Source: an uncultured Isosphaeraceae bacterium
Lineage (GTDB): Bacteria > Planctomycetota > Planctomycetia > Isosphaerales > Isosphaeraceae
Assembly (NCBI GenBank): GCA_945957605.1
Contig: CAMFLR010000026.1
Span: 34,487-98,486, forward strand
Reading direction: 5' to 3'
DNA: 64,000 nucleotides
Position 1 is the stretch's first letter, and each line of letters starts with the position of its first letter. The notes beneath the pieces are model-generated. The model was not told the DNA's origin. It ran no database searches and saw nothing but the letters and a program-made list of their open reading frames with translations. The position numbers and the translations under genes are program-made. This document shows positions 8,304 to 17,376 of the stretch, piece after piece.

Positions 8304-10832
8304 TTAGCGCGGCAGATTCGTCGGTTCGGAGACGATCGAGGGCGGCGCCGCGACAGGTGGTCGGCTGACGGACGAAGGGGCCGACGATGTGGTCGGCGGT
8401 GATTCGTACAGTCGCAGGTAGCGATAGTAGACTTCGAGGCTGAGGGTCGCCAGCGCGGTTGAGTAAATCCGGCCGCCGAGTGAGCCGAATTTGCTCGAAT
8501 CGGGATCCCACGAGCCCGCGGCGTGTCCGTTCAAACGCTGGCGTTTCACAAGCTGGTCGCGTACCTGTGTGTTCCACGCCACCCAGGGGGTGCCGCCGTG
8601 CTGGTACATCGCCAGCGTGCCGTAATACCAGGTGTAGAGGTTGTATTCCGAGCGATCGGGTGAGTTGCGGAGGAGGTAATCGGCCGCTTCATTGCTCGCC
8701 GTGCCCGGGCCGCCGACTCCGAGGAATTGGCGGCAAACCCACGCTTCGGCCGTCATCGAGGCTGTCGGCATTTCGCCCGGCTGATAGAACGCCAGGCCGC
8801 GCGCAGCACCGGTCGAGACGCGCGCAAGCCATTTCAAAATGCCCTGTCGCGTATCGGCTGACATCGGCAGGCCGTTTTCCTGCGCCGATTTCAGCACCAT
8901 CACGACCCAGCCGAGAATCGATGTATCACCAGTCGCCGCGCCTGGAGAGTAGCGCCAGGCCTGGCGGTCGGTCGCCCGCGCTGAGACGAGGAACGAGACA
9001 GCTTTTTCGACCGGGGCTTTCAGCTTGGGATCGCCAGTGAGGGCGTAGGCTTCGCAAAGTGCGAGCGTTGCCATCGCATGGCAATACATGCCGACGGCCT
9101 TGCTATCGCCGCGAAGGTCGCCGTCGGGGCGCTGGGCATGCCGGAGGAATTCGAGGCCACGGGCGACGGTGTCGGCGTATTGACCGTCGGTGTGCGTGTA
9201 GCCCGAGCCGAGGTAGGCGAGCAACGCCAGACCGGTGAGCGCGGTGTCAGCTTCCCAGTAGAAGCATTCACCGAAGCAAACATCGCCGGCGGGACAGTGG
9301 CTCGTGAAATCATCTTCGCCGCGGAGCACAGCGCCGTCGCGTAGTTTGGCCGAGCCGCCATCCCAGCGGCCATCGGCGTCCTGATGTTTCCGCAGCCATT
9401 CGAGCGCTCGTTCGACGGCTTGTTCGCTTTCGCGCGTCGCACCGTCGCGCAGGGCGAGGGCGAAGCGGTTGGGATCAAGTCGCGAACGGTAGACCTGCGG
9501 TATGTCGCCGGCGGGACGTGTCAGGCCCGACGCGCCCGCGATTGCAGGTAGCCCGGGCAATCCCGATGGCGTGGCGCGCGGCATGGCGAGATCGGGCCGG
9601 CGCTCGGTGTTGAGTGCGAGTGCCTGAGTTTCACGCGCGGGACGTTGCGTGCGTCGCGCGTTCGATTCGGCCAACGTGTCGCGCGGACCCTCGATCGCCG
9701 GTCGTCTGGGCTCTGCTTTTGCCGTCGATGCTTCGACTGGAGTTGCGGTTGGCGATGCGATGGGTGTTGTCGGTGTCATCGCGCGATTTGCGGGCGCGAG
9801 TGTTGGTTTGGGATTCGTTGCGCTTGGAGCAACGCCGCGCGGGGTGGCGGTGGTGGCGGGAAGATTCATCGCCAGCGACGTGTTCGGTGCACCGGTCTCG
9901 CGAGTGCCCGTTTGTGGAACGCGAACACGTCCGCTTCCGGTGAATCCCGCGCCATTGTCGCTCGGAGTTGCGGCCGTGCGCGGTGCAGTTTTGATCTCCG
10001 ATGGATCGCCCTGAACGACACCACCGGCCGCGGGATTCATCCGTTCGCTCGACGGTCCTGGCGCATCGCCCGCGGGGCGGTTCGTCAATGCGCCCAACGT
10101 CGGTGCCGCGGTCAAGCTGGGGCTTGATCCGGGAGTCGACGACGCTGCGGGGGCGGTCAGTTCGGGCAAATTCGTCGCCATCGCTGGACGTGCACGAGTC
10201 TCTGAATCCAGACGATCGACGGGCGTTTCGGTCGTGCGTCGAGCCGTTGGCGCGGCGACTTCCGATGAGTCGGTCGCTGCTGCCGTCGCGGTTGGGGCTT
10301 CGGCCTTGTTATCTACCGAAACGGGCGAGGGGGGAGGCGGATTGATCTCGGGTGAAGCCGTTTCGGTGTTGAGTTTCGCCAGGTCGGGCGGCGCGGGAGC
10401 GGGCTGCGATACATCAACGCGGGGCGTCATCGGTCGAATCGATGGGTCAACAAGCGTTGCCTTGTCGTTCGCGCGGTCCCACGCGGCGACGTTTCGCGTG
10501 CGCTTGCCGTTGCCGCCGTTAGGTCCGCCATAAGCAGAGGCGGACGAATCAGGATCGGCGGCGAGTTGCACGTGGACGGGCGTCGGCTCGTCTTCGCTCG
10601 TCGAGCGTTCGCCGGCCAGCACCATTTGCACGACCGGAATCGTGCTGCCGTAAAGAACGAGGCCGACGTGTGCGGCAATCGAAAGCACGAGGCACTTGCG
10701 CAGAGCCCTGCGCGAGCCCCAGCTTGTCCAAGCCATCACTGCGAGGACGAACACTACGAGCGCCAGTGTGAACCAGGCGCCAACGTCGGCACGCAGCAGT
10801 TGGAGGAATGTCTCGAGGTCGAGGCCGGTCAT
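8304..10832 (-). CDS. Membrane-anchored protein with squalene-cyclase/prenyltransferase-like repeat domain
   Basis: 842 residues in three parts. Residues 15-70 hold two hydrophobic segments (WFTLALVVFVLAVMAW and LVLSIAAHVGLVLYG) that anchor it. Residues about 90-450 are low-complexity Pro/Ala/Thr-rich. Residues about 460-815 form an alpha/alpha toroid of the squalene-cyclase/prenyltransferase type, with QW-like units such as WLRKHQDADGRWDG and FLRHAQRPDGDL. No DXDD acid motif of true hopene cyclases is evident, so enzymatic activity is doubtful and a structural or binding role is plausible. In planctomycetes such proteins often lie near TolQ/ExbB genes, as here. Confidence 0.82.
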   Translation of the reverse strand: MTGLDLETFLQLLRADVGAWFTLALVVFVLAVMAWTSWGSRRALRKCLVLSIAAHVGLVLYGSTIPVVQMVLAGERSTSEDEPTPVHVQLAADPDSSASAYGGPNGGNGKRTRNVAAWDRANDKATLVDPSIRPMTPRVDVSQPAPAPPDLAKLNTETASPEINPPPPSPVSVDNKAEAPTATAAATDSSEVAAPTARRTTETPVDRLDSETRARPAMATNLPELTAPAASSTPGSSPSLTAAPTLGALTNRPAGDAPGPSSERMNPAAGGVVQGDPSEIKTAPRTAATPSDNGAGFTGSGRVRVPQTGTRETGAPNTSLAMNLPATTATPRGVAPSATNPKPTLAPANRAMTPTTPIASPTATPVEASTAKAEPRRPAIEGPRDTLAESNARRTQRPARETQALALNTERRPDLAMPRATPSGLPGLPAIAGASGLTRPAGDIPQVYRSRLDPNRFALALRDGATRESEQAVERALEWLRKHQDADGRWDGGSAKLRDGAVLRGEDDFTSHCPAGDVCFGECFYWEADTALTGLALLAYLGSGYTHTDGQYADTVARGLEFLRHAQRPDGDLRGDSKAVGMYCHAMATLALCEAYALTGDPKLKAPVEKAVSFLVSARATDRQAWRYSPGAATGDTSILGWVVMVLKSAQENGLPMSADTRQGILKWLARVSTGAARGLAFYQPGEMPTASMTAEAWVCRQFLGVGGPGTASNEAADYLLRNSPDRSEYNLYTWYYGTLAMYQHGGTPWVAWNTQVRDQLVKRQRLNGHAAGSWDPDSSKFGSLGGRIYSTALATLSLEVYYRYLRLYESPPTTSSAPSSVSRPPVAAPPSIVSEPTNLPR

Positions 10833-11021
10833 GGGCAGGGACTCGTCAGGACTCGAAAAACCGCACTCAAGCTTACGGTTTCAGGCGATTTTCGGCCAGA
10901 CGAAGGACGGTCGACTGCGGCTGTTTCCCGATCGACGAAATGAACGTCCGCATTTTACCCAGTCAGCGTATTTTCGGAGTTCCTTTGCGACCGCAGTCAG
11001 TGTGGATTTAATACGTCATGT

Positions 11022-11729
11022 TTATTTGACGATTTGATCTGGTGAAACCGGCAGATCGATCATTTCGAGGTTTTCTGGCAATGATGTTTGTTCTTGAGTT
11101 GGGATAATTGGGGTGCCGATCGATTTAACGTGTTTCCGACCGCCGTTCGCTTCCTGGAATTCCTGCCAATTCAGAAACAACAGATTCCAGGGGCACCTGA
11201 CATAGTGTTTGAACAATTGCTCCTTTTCACGACGAAACTCTTCGCTTTCGTCAAATGTGGAGTCGTCACGAGGACCGGACTCCCAATAACGCCCCCTCTC
11301 GCAACAGTAGTTCCACTTGGATTTTAAAGTCCAAGCCGAGTTCACCATGGCAAACTCGATTCCGAGGAATGCGATGGCAAGCATTAGCGTTGCAACTCGG
11401 AAGTTGAAGCGCGGACGCCACGGCCTGAGCCGGTAGAGCGATAATCCAACGACAACAGCGAATGCAGAGCTTGCCCCCAAGTAGAAGATCCATTGAAGTC
11501 CGAGATCAGTCCCAATAACAAGCCTCGAATTACAAATGGTGGCCTCTAGATTCTCTAAAGCTTCGCTGAATGAGGACGCACGGCGGAACAGACTCCAGAG
11601 TTCTTGGCCCAGCGACATCGCAAATTCGGACTGTAACTCTGTCAGCGACTGATACACCCACATCAGGGTGATCCCGAGTCCATTGAGGCCGATGACAAGA
11701 AGCCAAATCCAGCGTGGATTTCGTTTCAT
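11022..11729 (-). CDS. Small membrane protein, unknown function
   Basis: 235 residues. Three hydrophobic stretches can be seen: residues 8-27, about 78-100 and about 112-130; the rest is charged and looks soluble. No family recognised. The start is well supported by GGAGG nine bases upstream of the ATG at 11729. Base composition is visibly more AT-rich than the flanking squalene-cyclase-like and ExbB genes, and it interrupts an otherwise coherent envelope cluster, which hints at later insertion. Confidence 0.72.
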   Translation of the reverse strand: MKRNPRWIWLLVIGLNGLGITLMWVYQSLTELQSEFAMSLGQELWSLFRRASSFSEALENLEATICNSRLVIGTDLGLQWIFYLGASSAFAVVVGLSLYRLRPWRPRFNFRVATLMLAIAFLGIEFAMVNSAWTLKSKWNYCCERGRYWESGPRDDSTFDESEEFRREKEQLFKHYVRCPWNLLFLNWQEFQEANGGRKHVKSIGTPIIPTQEQTSLPENLEMIDLPVSPDQIVK

Positions 11730-11853
11730 GGATCCGTACCTCCGTGTCCTGCAATCTCAAGGAATGTTGCTGCATACCATATCAAAGGTTTTCGTGAAAC
11801 TGAATTTACCGTTCCGATCGGTTCAAGAGATCTTCACGAAGCCCCTTCGAAAT

Positions 11854-11888
11854 CAAAAATCCCCGCAGTCAGTGGAGACTACGGGGAT
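11854..11888 (-). terminator. Rho-independent terminator after exbB-like gene
   Basis: On the minus strand a 12-bp stem (ATCCCCGTAGTC pairing with GACTGCGGGGAT, one wobble) closes a six-base loop and is followed by TTTTT. It lies 30 bases after the stop codon of the ExbB-like gene, so it ends the TPR-ExbB transcript. Confidence 0.8.
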
Positions 11889-11917
11889 CTGCTGAATCAA
11901 AGGACGAATTCACAACA

Positions 11918-12838
11918 TCAAAGGTCGTACAAATCTTCATCATGCTCCATCGCGCGAGCAATCGCGTTGGGGATATCAACGCGATACTGATGCGGCGTGC
12001 GAGCGGGGCCTGAGGGACCGTGCGAGTGTCGGCGCTGGGGCGGCTCGGAGGGCTGTGGGTGCGCGGTACGCGGGGGCTCGGGCGGGGCGGCCATGCTGAT
12101 CGCGTCGATCGTCTCGGCGCCCAGGCGTTCGAGATTGCCGACGAGCTTTTCGACGCGTCCCATCAGGCCGTCGTAGGCGACGAGTGAGAGAATCGCCATC
12201 GCCACACCCGCCGTAACGGGGGCGAGGGCGGTCGCCATCGCTGGCGCCCAATCGTTGCCGCCGGTGGCAAACGCGCGGCCGGCGGCGAGTAGGCTGCCGA
12301 GCAGGCCGAGGAGGGGGGCCATTGCGGCGATTCGTCGTAGCGTGCCGACGTTGCGCTTGAGCCGATCGGCTTCGACGCGCGTGGCGATCGAAACGCCGCG
12401 TTCGAGGTCGAGCGTCGAGCGTCCCCACCGCTTCACCGCCGCAAGCGCGACGCGCGAGGCGGGGCTCGAGTTCAGCTCGCAGAGGTCGAGAATCTTGCCG
12501 CGTTCGAGCTTCACGTCGTCCATGCGGTCCTTGAACCGCTTCATGAAGTCATTCGGCATGACCCGGCGGCGGCGGAGGCGGAACATGCGGTCGAGCAGAG
12601 TGAGACCGCCCAGAACTCCGCATGCGACAAGGCCGGCGGAGGGAATACGTTCGGCAGGGGGGGTTGCCCAGTACCAGGCGGCGATTTTCGCGCCCGTTTG
12701 CTTTGCGAGTTGAAGGCCGCGTTCGACCCACGGATTTACGTTTCCATCCGCGCCGCTACACGTCACAACGACAACTAAAACAGCCAGCCCGAAGGCGGCT
12801 CGCAACCCGTGGTGACGTACCAGTGATGGCCGAAGCAT
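11918..12838 (-). CDS. MotA/TolQ/ExbB proton channel family protein
   Basis: 306-residue inner-membrane protein. An N-terminal hydrophobic segment (about 12-30), another near 65-82, and the conserved pair of helices near 165-185 (IAAMAPLLGLLGSLLAAG) and 200-225 (ATALAPVTAGVAMAILSL) match the TolQ/ExbB core. Such proteins make a proton channel that energises outer-membrane processes together with an ExbD/TolR partner. No ExbD/TolR gene is seen next to it. The C-terminal 60 residues are Pro/His-rich. It follows the large TPR gene by 98 bases and ends at a clear terminator, so the two form one transcript. AAGGA stands ten bases upstream of the ATG. Confidence 0.88.
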   Translation of the reverse strand: MLRPSLVRHHGLRAAFGLAVLVVVVTCSGADGNVNPWVERGLQLAKQTGAKIAAWYWATPPAERIPSAGLVACGVLGGLTLLDRMFRLRRRRVMPNDFMKRFKDRMDDVKLERGKILDLCELNSSPASRVALAAVKRWGRSTLDLERGVSIATRVEADRLKRNVGTLRRIAAMAPLLGLLGSLLAAGRAFATGGNDWAPAMATALAPVTAGVAMAILSLVAYDGLMGRVEKLVGNLERLGAETIDAISMAAPPEPPRTAHPQPSEPPQRRHSHGPSGPARTPHQYRVDIPNAIARAMEHDEDLYDL

Positions 12839-12936
12839 GAAAAGGGGTCCTTCCCTTGTCAGATGATCGCGACCCTGTCTTATCGGTCAAATCGCGGCAA
12901 GGGAAGTCGGGCCAATTCAGCATCTGCCTGATCGGC

Positions 12937-15900
12937 CTACTGTCCTTCGCCAGTCGATTTGACGCCCTCCGCGCGCTTGCGGGCGGCGGCCAGCCGTTCC
13001 TCCGCCTTGGCCGCGTTCGGGTCGGACGGGAACTTGGAGCGCAGCCTTTCATATGTTTCGGCAGCTTCAGCCCATTGACCTAACTGTTCGTGAACTTTTC
13101 CTGCCTCAAGCAAAGCATTCGCCTGCCAGACCGGAGATTCATACAGGTAATCGACCTTGAGGAACTCCGGCAGCGCCTTGCGATAATCCTTTTGGTGGAA
13201 ATAAGTTTCGCCGCGCATGAACTGGGCTTTCGCGGCTAATTCACTCCCCTTGCGAGCGGCGATCACTCGAGTGAAAGCCTCACGTGCCTCGTCGAATCGC
13301 GCCAGACCTTGAAGCGCCCTGCCGCGCGAATAGTCAACTTCTGGCAAGAATGGATCGTTTTCGCCCTTCGGCTGGCTGGCGATGTACGCATCACCCGCCT
13401 TCAGGCCGTCCGCCCATTTTTCAAGCTGAACGAGCGCCTGTACCTCGCGGCGCTTGGCGGTACGAACGAGGCCAGGCGGATCGGAAGGTTTGGCCGGTTC
13501 GGCGATGAGCTTCGCGAACTGAGTGAGTGCGGATTGGATGTCGCCGCCCTGGAATGTAATTTCGCCCAGCCAGAACTGTCCTTCGCGACGATAGCTGCCT
13601 TCGGGATGATCCTTGATCAGCCGTTCGAACGTCGCTTGAGCTTCCTTGGGCTGCTTCAACTCGACTTGCGTGCGACCGAGCCGATAGAGCGCCGATTGCA
13701 CGAGCTCGGGCTTCGCCTTGGAATCGGCGGCCAGCAGCGGCTGGAGAAGCGGCGCGACTTCGTCGAACTTCTTCGCCGTGAAGGCGGATTCGGCGAGATT
13801 GAACCGGGCGTCGAGAGCCTTTGCGCTGTTGGGGAATTCCTTGAGCACGCGATTGAACAGGGCATCGGCGTCAGCGGTTTTTTCGGCGTCGACGAGTGCC
13901 CAGGCGTGCTCGGCCAGAATCACTTCGGGGGCGTCGGCTTTGGGATAATCGCGTTCGATCGTCGTGTAAGCCTCGGCGGCTTCAGATCCCCGCTTCAATT
14001 CGACGAGCAAGCGCGCCCGCGCGAGCGCTGCCTTGCCGGCCGCTTCAGCCTTGGGATAACGCGAGACGACAGCCACATACGCACTCAAACCGGCTTCGGA
14101 TTGCTTTGCGGCTTCGAGGGCGCGACCCTTGGCGAAGGCGGCGTCGGGGGCGAGGGGATCGTCGCTGCTTTCCTTGGCGAATTTCTCGAATGCTTCGGCG
14201 GCGTCGGTAGCCTTCCCGGCTGAGAGCAAAGCCCAGCCGTTGCCCCAGCGAGCCCGTGCCTTGACGGCGGGGTCGGCCCCTTCGGCGGCGAGGCGGAAGA
14301 GTTCGGCGGCGCGGTCGTATTGCTTCGCGGCCTGGGCCGATTCGGCGAGACGTAGCCGGGTGATCGGCAATGCCTTGCTCTTGGGGAAGCGGGTGGCGAG
14401 TTGTTCCATCGTCGCGCGGGCGGCGTCGGCCTGACCGGTTTCGATCTGGGCCTGCGCGATGTGCGCGAGTGCGAAATCGGCGACCTCGCCATTTGGTTTG
14501 CTCGACAGGTATTTCTCGAGCGCGGGGATCGCTTCGGCAAAGCGGCCGGCTTCGACGTGTCCCTGGCCCAGCATGAACTGGGCGTCGGTCGCGGCGGTGG
14601 CGGCAGGGGTCTTGGCGAGTGAGTCGAGAATCTCGTTGGCCTTGGCAGATTGGCCGTCGGCGCGATAGGCGAGCGCCAGATAGTAGTGCGTGGCCTGCGC
14701 TGTGGCGGGGCTGGGATGACCGGTTTCGATCACCTCGGTGAGAATGCGAATCGCTTCCTTGGGGGCGGGCTTGGCGAGGGCGACTCGTCCTTGAATGAGC
14801 ATCGCATCGGCGATCAGGTCCGACCTCGGGAATTTGGTTGCGAATGAGTCGGCCAGCGAGCCAGCGCGGGTGAGATCATTCGCTTCGAGCGCCATGCCGG
14901 CGAGTCGCAAGAGCGCATCGTCGGCGAGAGTATCTGACGCATCTTTCTCACTGGCTTTTTGGAAACGAACGCGAGCTTCGTCGAGCTTGCCCGCCGCCTG
15001 CGCTGCCTCGGCGGCGTGGAAGAGGAGGAGCGAGCCCGAGGGCGTTGTTGCGAATTTTGTGGCGGCGTCGTCGAGTGTTGCGAGCGCGTCGGCTGCTTTG
15101 CCTCTTGCAAGAAGAGAAGCTCCCAACGCATCGGCTGCCCGAGCCGCCAGTGCAGGGCTTGATGATTTCGTGAGCGGTTTCAACAGCGATTCGCCTTCGT
15201 CGCGACGATCGAGTTTTCCCAAGACTTCCGCGCGTTGAAGCTGAGCTTCGCCGATCAAGGCGCTGCGGGGGAACTTGGTCTCGAACGCTGCGAAGGCTTT
15301 GGCGGCGGGTTCGAGGCGATTTTCCTGCGCCTCAACTCGCGCGATTTCAAAGCTCGCGCGCTCGGTCCATTCGGGGGTGCCGGTCTTCGCGAGGTCGTTC
15401 AGAACTTTGATGGCGCCGTCGGGATCTTTCAGATTGACGAGCGTATGTCCGAGAAAGAGCTTCGATCGCTCGGCCAGGCGGCCATTGGGAAAAGCGATGA
15501 CCTTTTCATATGCCGTTTTCGCCCGCGCATAGTCGTTGAGCCGATACGATACGTCGGCCAGGTGTGACCATGCGGTTTCGGCGTTTCTGTGCTTCGGGCT
15601 TTCGGTCAAGAATCCTTCGAGAGCCGTGCGGGCGGCGGCGAGGTCGCCGAGGAGATAGGCGGTTTCACCCACGCGGAAACGGGCAGTCGCGTGGTTGGGA
15701 TGATTGGCCGGCGCATCTTTCACGAACGTTTCGAACTCGGTGCGAGCTTCCTTGTAACGTCCCAGCGCGAGGCGGGCGCTGGCGAGGCCGAAGTGGGCGT
15801 CGAGAGCGTCGGGGCCGTTGGGATTTGTGCGGAGGAAGTTCTGGAATTCGTCAGCCGCGAGATCGTAGCGACGGTCGCGATAGAGTCGATTGGCGAATTC

Positions 15901-16032
15901 GAGCGCTTCGGGAACCTCGCGCGCCGCGGGCGAGCTGGCCGCGGGAGCCTGCGCCTGGGAGGTCTCGGTAGGAACGGTAAGCACACCGGCCAGGCCAACG
16001 GCCGACCAGACCGAGATCCAATGGATGCGCAT
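12937..16032 (-). CDS. Large exported TPR protein
   Basis: 1031 residues, nearly all tetratricopeptide-type helical repeats (many YxxAxxxFxxxLxxxP units), beginning near residue 40 and running to the C-terminus. I took the start at 16032 because it gives a clean signal peptide (MRIHWISVWSAVGLAGVLTV... with AQA cleavage); an upstream in-frame start would bury it. The protein should be periplasmic and act as a protein-protein scaffold. It is cotranscribed with the TolQ/ExbB-like gene downstream, which suggests a role in an energised envelope complex; a comparable TPR partner (YbgF/CpoB) accompanies Tol systems elsewhere, but homology to it is not claimed. Confidence 0.88.
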   Translation of the reverse strand: MRIHWISVWSAVGLAGVLTVPTETSQAQAPAASSPAAREVPEALEFANRLYRDRRYDLAADEFQNFLRTNPNGPDALDAHFGLASARLALGRYKEARTEFETFVKDAPANHPNHATARFRVGETAYLLGDLAAARTALEGFLTESPKHRNAETAWSHLADVSYRLNDYARAKTAYEKVIAFPNGRLAERSKLFLGHTLVNLKDPDGAIKVLNDLAKTGTPEWTERASFEIARVEAQENRLEPAAKAFAAFETKFPRSALIGEAQLQRAEVLGKLDRRDEGESLLKPLTKSSSPALAARAADALGASLLARGKAADALATLDDAATKFATTPSGSLLLFHAAEAAQAAGKLDEARVRFQKASEKDASDTLADDALLRLAGMALEANDLTRAGSLADSFATKFPRSDLIADAMLIQGRVALAKPAPKEAIRILTEVIETGHPSPATAQATHYYLALAYRADGQSAKANEILDSLAKTPAATAATDAQFMLGQGHVEAGRFAEAIPALEKYLSSKPNGEVADFALAHIAQAQIETGQADAARATMEQLATRFPKSKALPITRLRLAESAQAAKQYDRAAELFRLAAEGADPAVKARARWGNGWALLSAGKATDAAEAFEKFAKESSDDPLAPDAAFAKGRALEAAKQSEAGLSAYVAVVSRYPKAEAAGKAALARARLLVELKRGSEAAEAYTTIERDYPKADAPEVILAEHAWALVDAEKTADADALFNRVLKEFPNSAKALDARFNLAESAFTAKKFDEVAPLLQPLLAADSKAKPELVQSALYRLGRTQVELKQPKEAQATFERLIKDHPEGSYRREGQFWLGEITFQGGDIQSALTQFAKLIAEPAKPSDPPGLVRTAKRREVQALVQLEKWADGLKAGDAYIASQPKGENDPFLPEVDYSRGRALQGLARFDEAREAFTRVIAARKGSELAAKAQFMRGETYFHQKDYRKALPEFLKVDYLYESPVWQANALLEAGKVHEQLGQWAEAAETYERLRSKFPSDPNAAKAEERLAAARKRAEGVKSTGEGQ

Positions 16033-16460
16033 AAGCACGGGTCCGTCTCCCTGGCGCGCTTTAACGAGAAGGTCGCTGCATTCTCGCGATGGGCGGAGTC
16101 TCTCCAAATCCGCTTCGAGGGAGGCGTCATGCCTCTCTCAACGGTGCTCCGCAACGCTAGGGACGTTATACCCCGACTCGCCGTCGTCCCTCAAGACGAG
16201 CAAATTCGTTTGGGCTCATACTGGAATTCAGGGTGGCGAGCCATATGTTGTCCATAAGTCGGCCTTTTCCGGTGTGCCACTTGTTGTACTCAACCGGTGT
16301 GTTGGACGTCACTTAGGGCACACTGGTGGGGTACCACCAGTGGCGTACCACCAGTGGCACCCGACAGTCTAATGCAGACCGCCACCCCGAAATCCATCAT
16401 GAGCCTTCGTCGATGAAAGGGGAGTCGACTTAAACGCAAAGATGCGCGGCGATTGCGAAA
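16033..16460. other. Intergenic region with family B repeat
   Basis: About 430 bases between the phosphoesterase stop and the TPR gene start. No gene seen. It contains the inverted-repeat element at 16271-16362. Confidence 0.55.
16271..16362. repeat. Intergenic inverted-repeat element, family B, copy 1
   Basis: Outer arms GTGCCACT (16274-16281) and AGTGGCAC (16353-16360) bracket the element. Inside, CACTGGTGG-ggta-CCACCAGTG (16321-16342) is a perfect hairpin, and a 14-bp unit GTACCACCAGTGGC occurs twice in tandem (16331-16344, 16345-16358). The arms match those of the elements at 27600 and 38295. Confidence 0.72.
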
Positions 16461-17375
16461 TCAGTCGTGATTTGCGGTCGCCGGCTCGGCAACGCGATTT
16501 TCCGCGAAGAACGCGTCATCTTGAAACATCGAACTGCGCGACCATTCAGCGCCGGTCCAGGCGTGATGAAACACAGCGATCGAGTCGCCTTCGAGGTCAA
16601 TTTCGAGAAAGCCCGGCAATCGCTTGCCGGTGGGATCACTCATCAGTGGAGCACCCGAATTGAGGCAAAGCTCGTTGGGCAGGGCGGCCGGGCGAAATGC
16701 CCAGGCTGCGTGGACATGACCGCAGCAATAAAGATGCGGTCCGATCCTGGCGAGCCACTCGATTACTTCGTAGTCGTTCTTCATCCGTTTCTTGGTAAGC
16801 TCGGCGGAATAGTCAGGTGGGGCAGCTACGGGGTAATGGCTAGCGATGATCAACCGGTGCGGAACACCTGCGGAACTGGCGATAAGCTCTTGCGCGGCTC
16901 GAAGCTGAGAGTCAGGGAGGCGGCCGGTTGGTTCGAGCCGTGCACGGGTGGCGTCGAGCCCGAGGATCGCTGTGTCCTCGCCGATTTTGCGAAGCCAGGG
17001 GAAATTGGGACTCGGGAGAAATTCGCGAAACGCCACTTCAAATCGCTTCGAGTAGTTCGAATACCATGTGCTGCGATCGTGGTTGCCGGGCACGATGGTG
17101 ACTCGCGAAGGGTCGCCGAGCAGGGGGGCAAGGCGATGCTTGGCCTCGCTGAACTCGACCGGAAGTGCCATGGTTGTGAGGTCGCCGGTGATCAAAATAT
17201 GATCGGCCGCGAGCGATTGCACCCGCGCGACGACGTCTTCGAGCCGCGTGAGATTGAAGCGACTCGCGCGGCCTGAGAGCAGTTCGATCGTCCGGAAAAA
17301 CCGCGTGCTCAGCAAGCGACGCGGGTTCCATGTGTAGTGCCAAACGTGAATATCGGAAAGGTGAACGAGCTTCAT
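16461..17375 (-). CDS. Metallophosphoesterase (calcineurin-like)
   Basis: 304-residue binuclear-metal phosphoesterase. The full motif set is visible: SDIH near residue 7, ITGDLT near 62, PGNHDR near 97, ASHYP near 180 and CGHVH near 217. Substrate unknown; related single-domain enzymes act on cyclic nucleotides, nucleotide sugars or phospholipids. The start codon lies one base beyond the stop codon of the lipid-kinase gene, so the two are translated together, which favours a lipid or lipid-precursor phosphate as substrate (inference). No signal peptide, so cytoplasmic. Confidence 0.92.
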   Translation of the reverse strand: MKLVHLSDIHVWHYTWNPRRLLSTRFFRTIELLSGRASRFNLTRLEDVVARVQSLAADHILITGDLTTMALPVEFSEAKHRLAPLLGDPSRVTIVPGNHDRSTWYSNYSKRFEVAFREFLPSPNFPWLRKIGEDTAILGLDATRARLEPTGRLPDSQLRAAQELIASSAGVPHRLIIASHYPVAAPPDYSAELTKKRMKNDYEVIEWLARIGPHLYCCGHVHAAWAFRPAALPNELCLNSGAPLMSDPTGKRLPGFLEIDLEGDSIAVFHHAWTGAEWSRSSMFQDDAFFAENRVAEPATANHD

Positions 17376-17376
17376 C

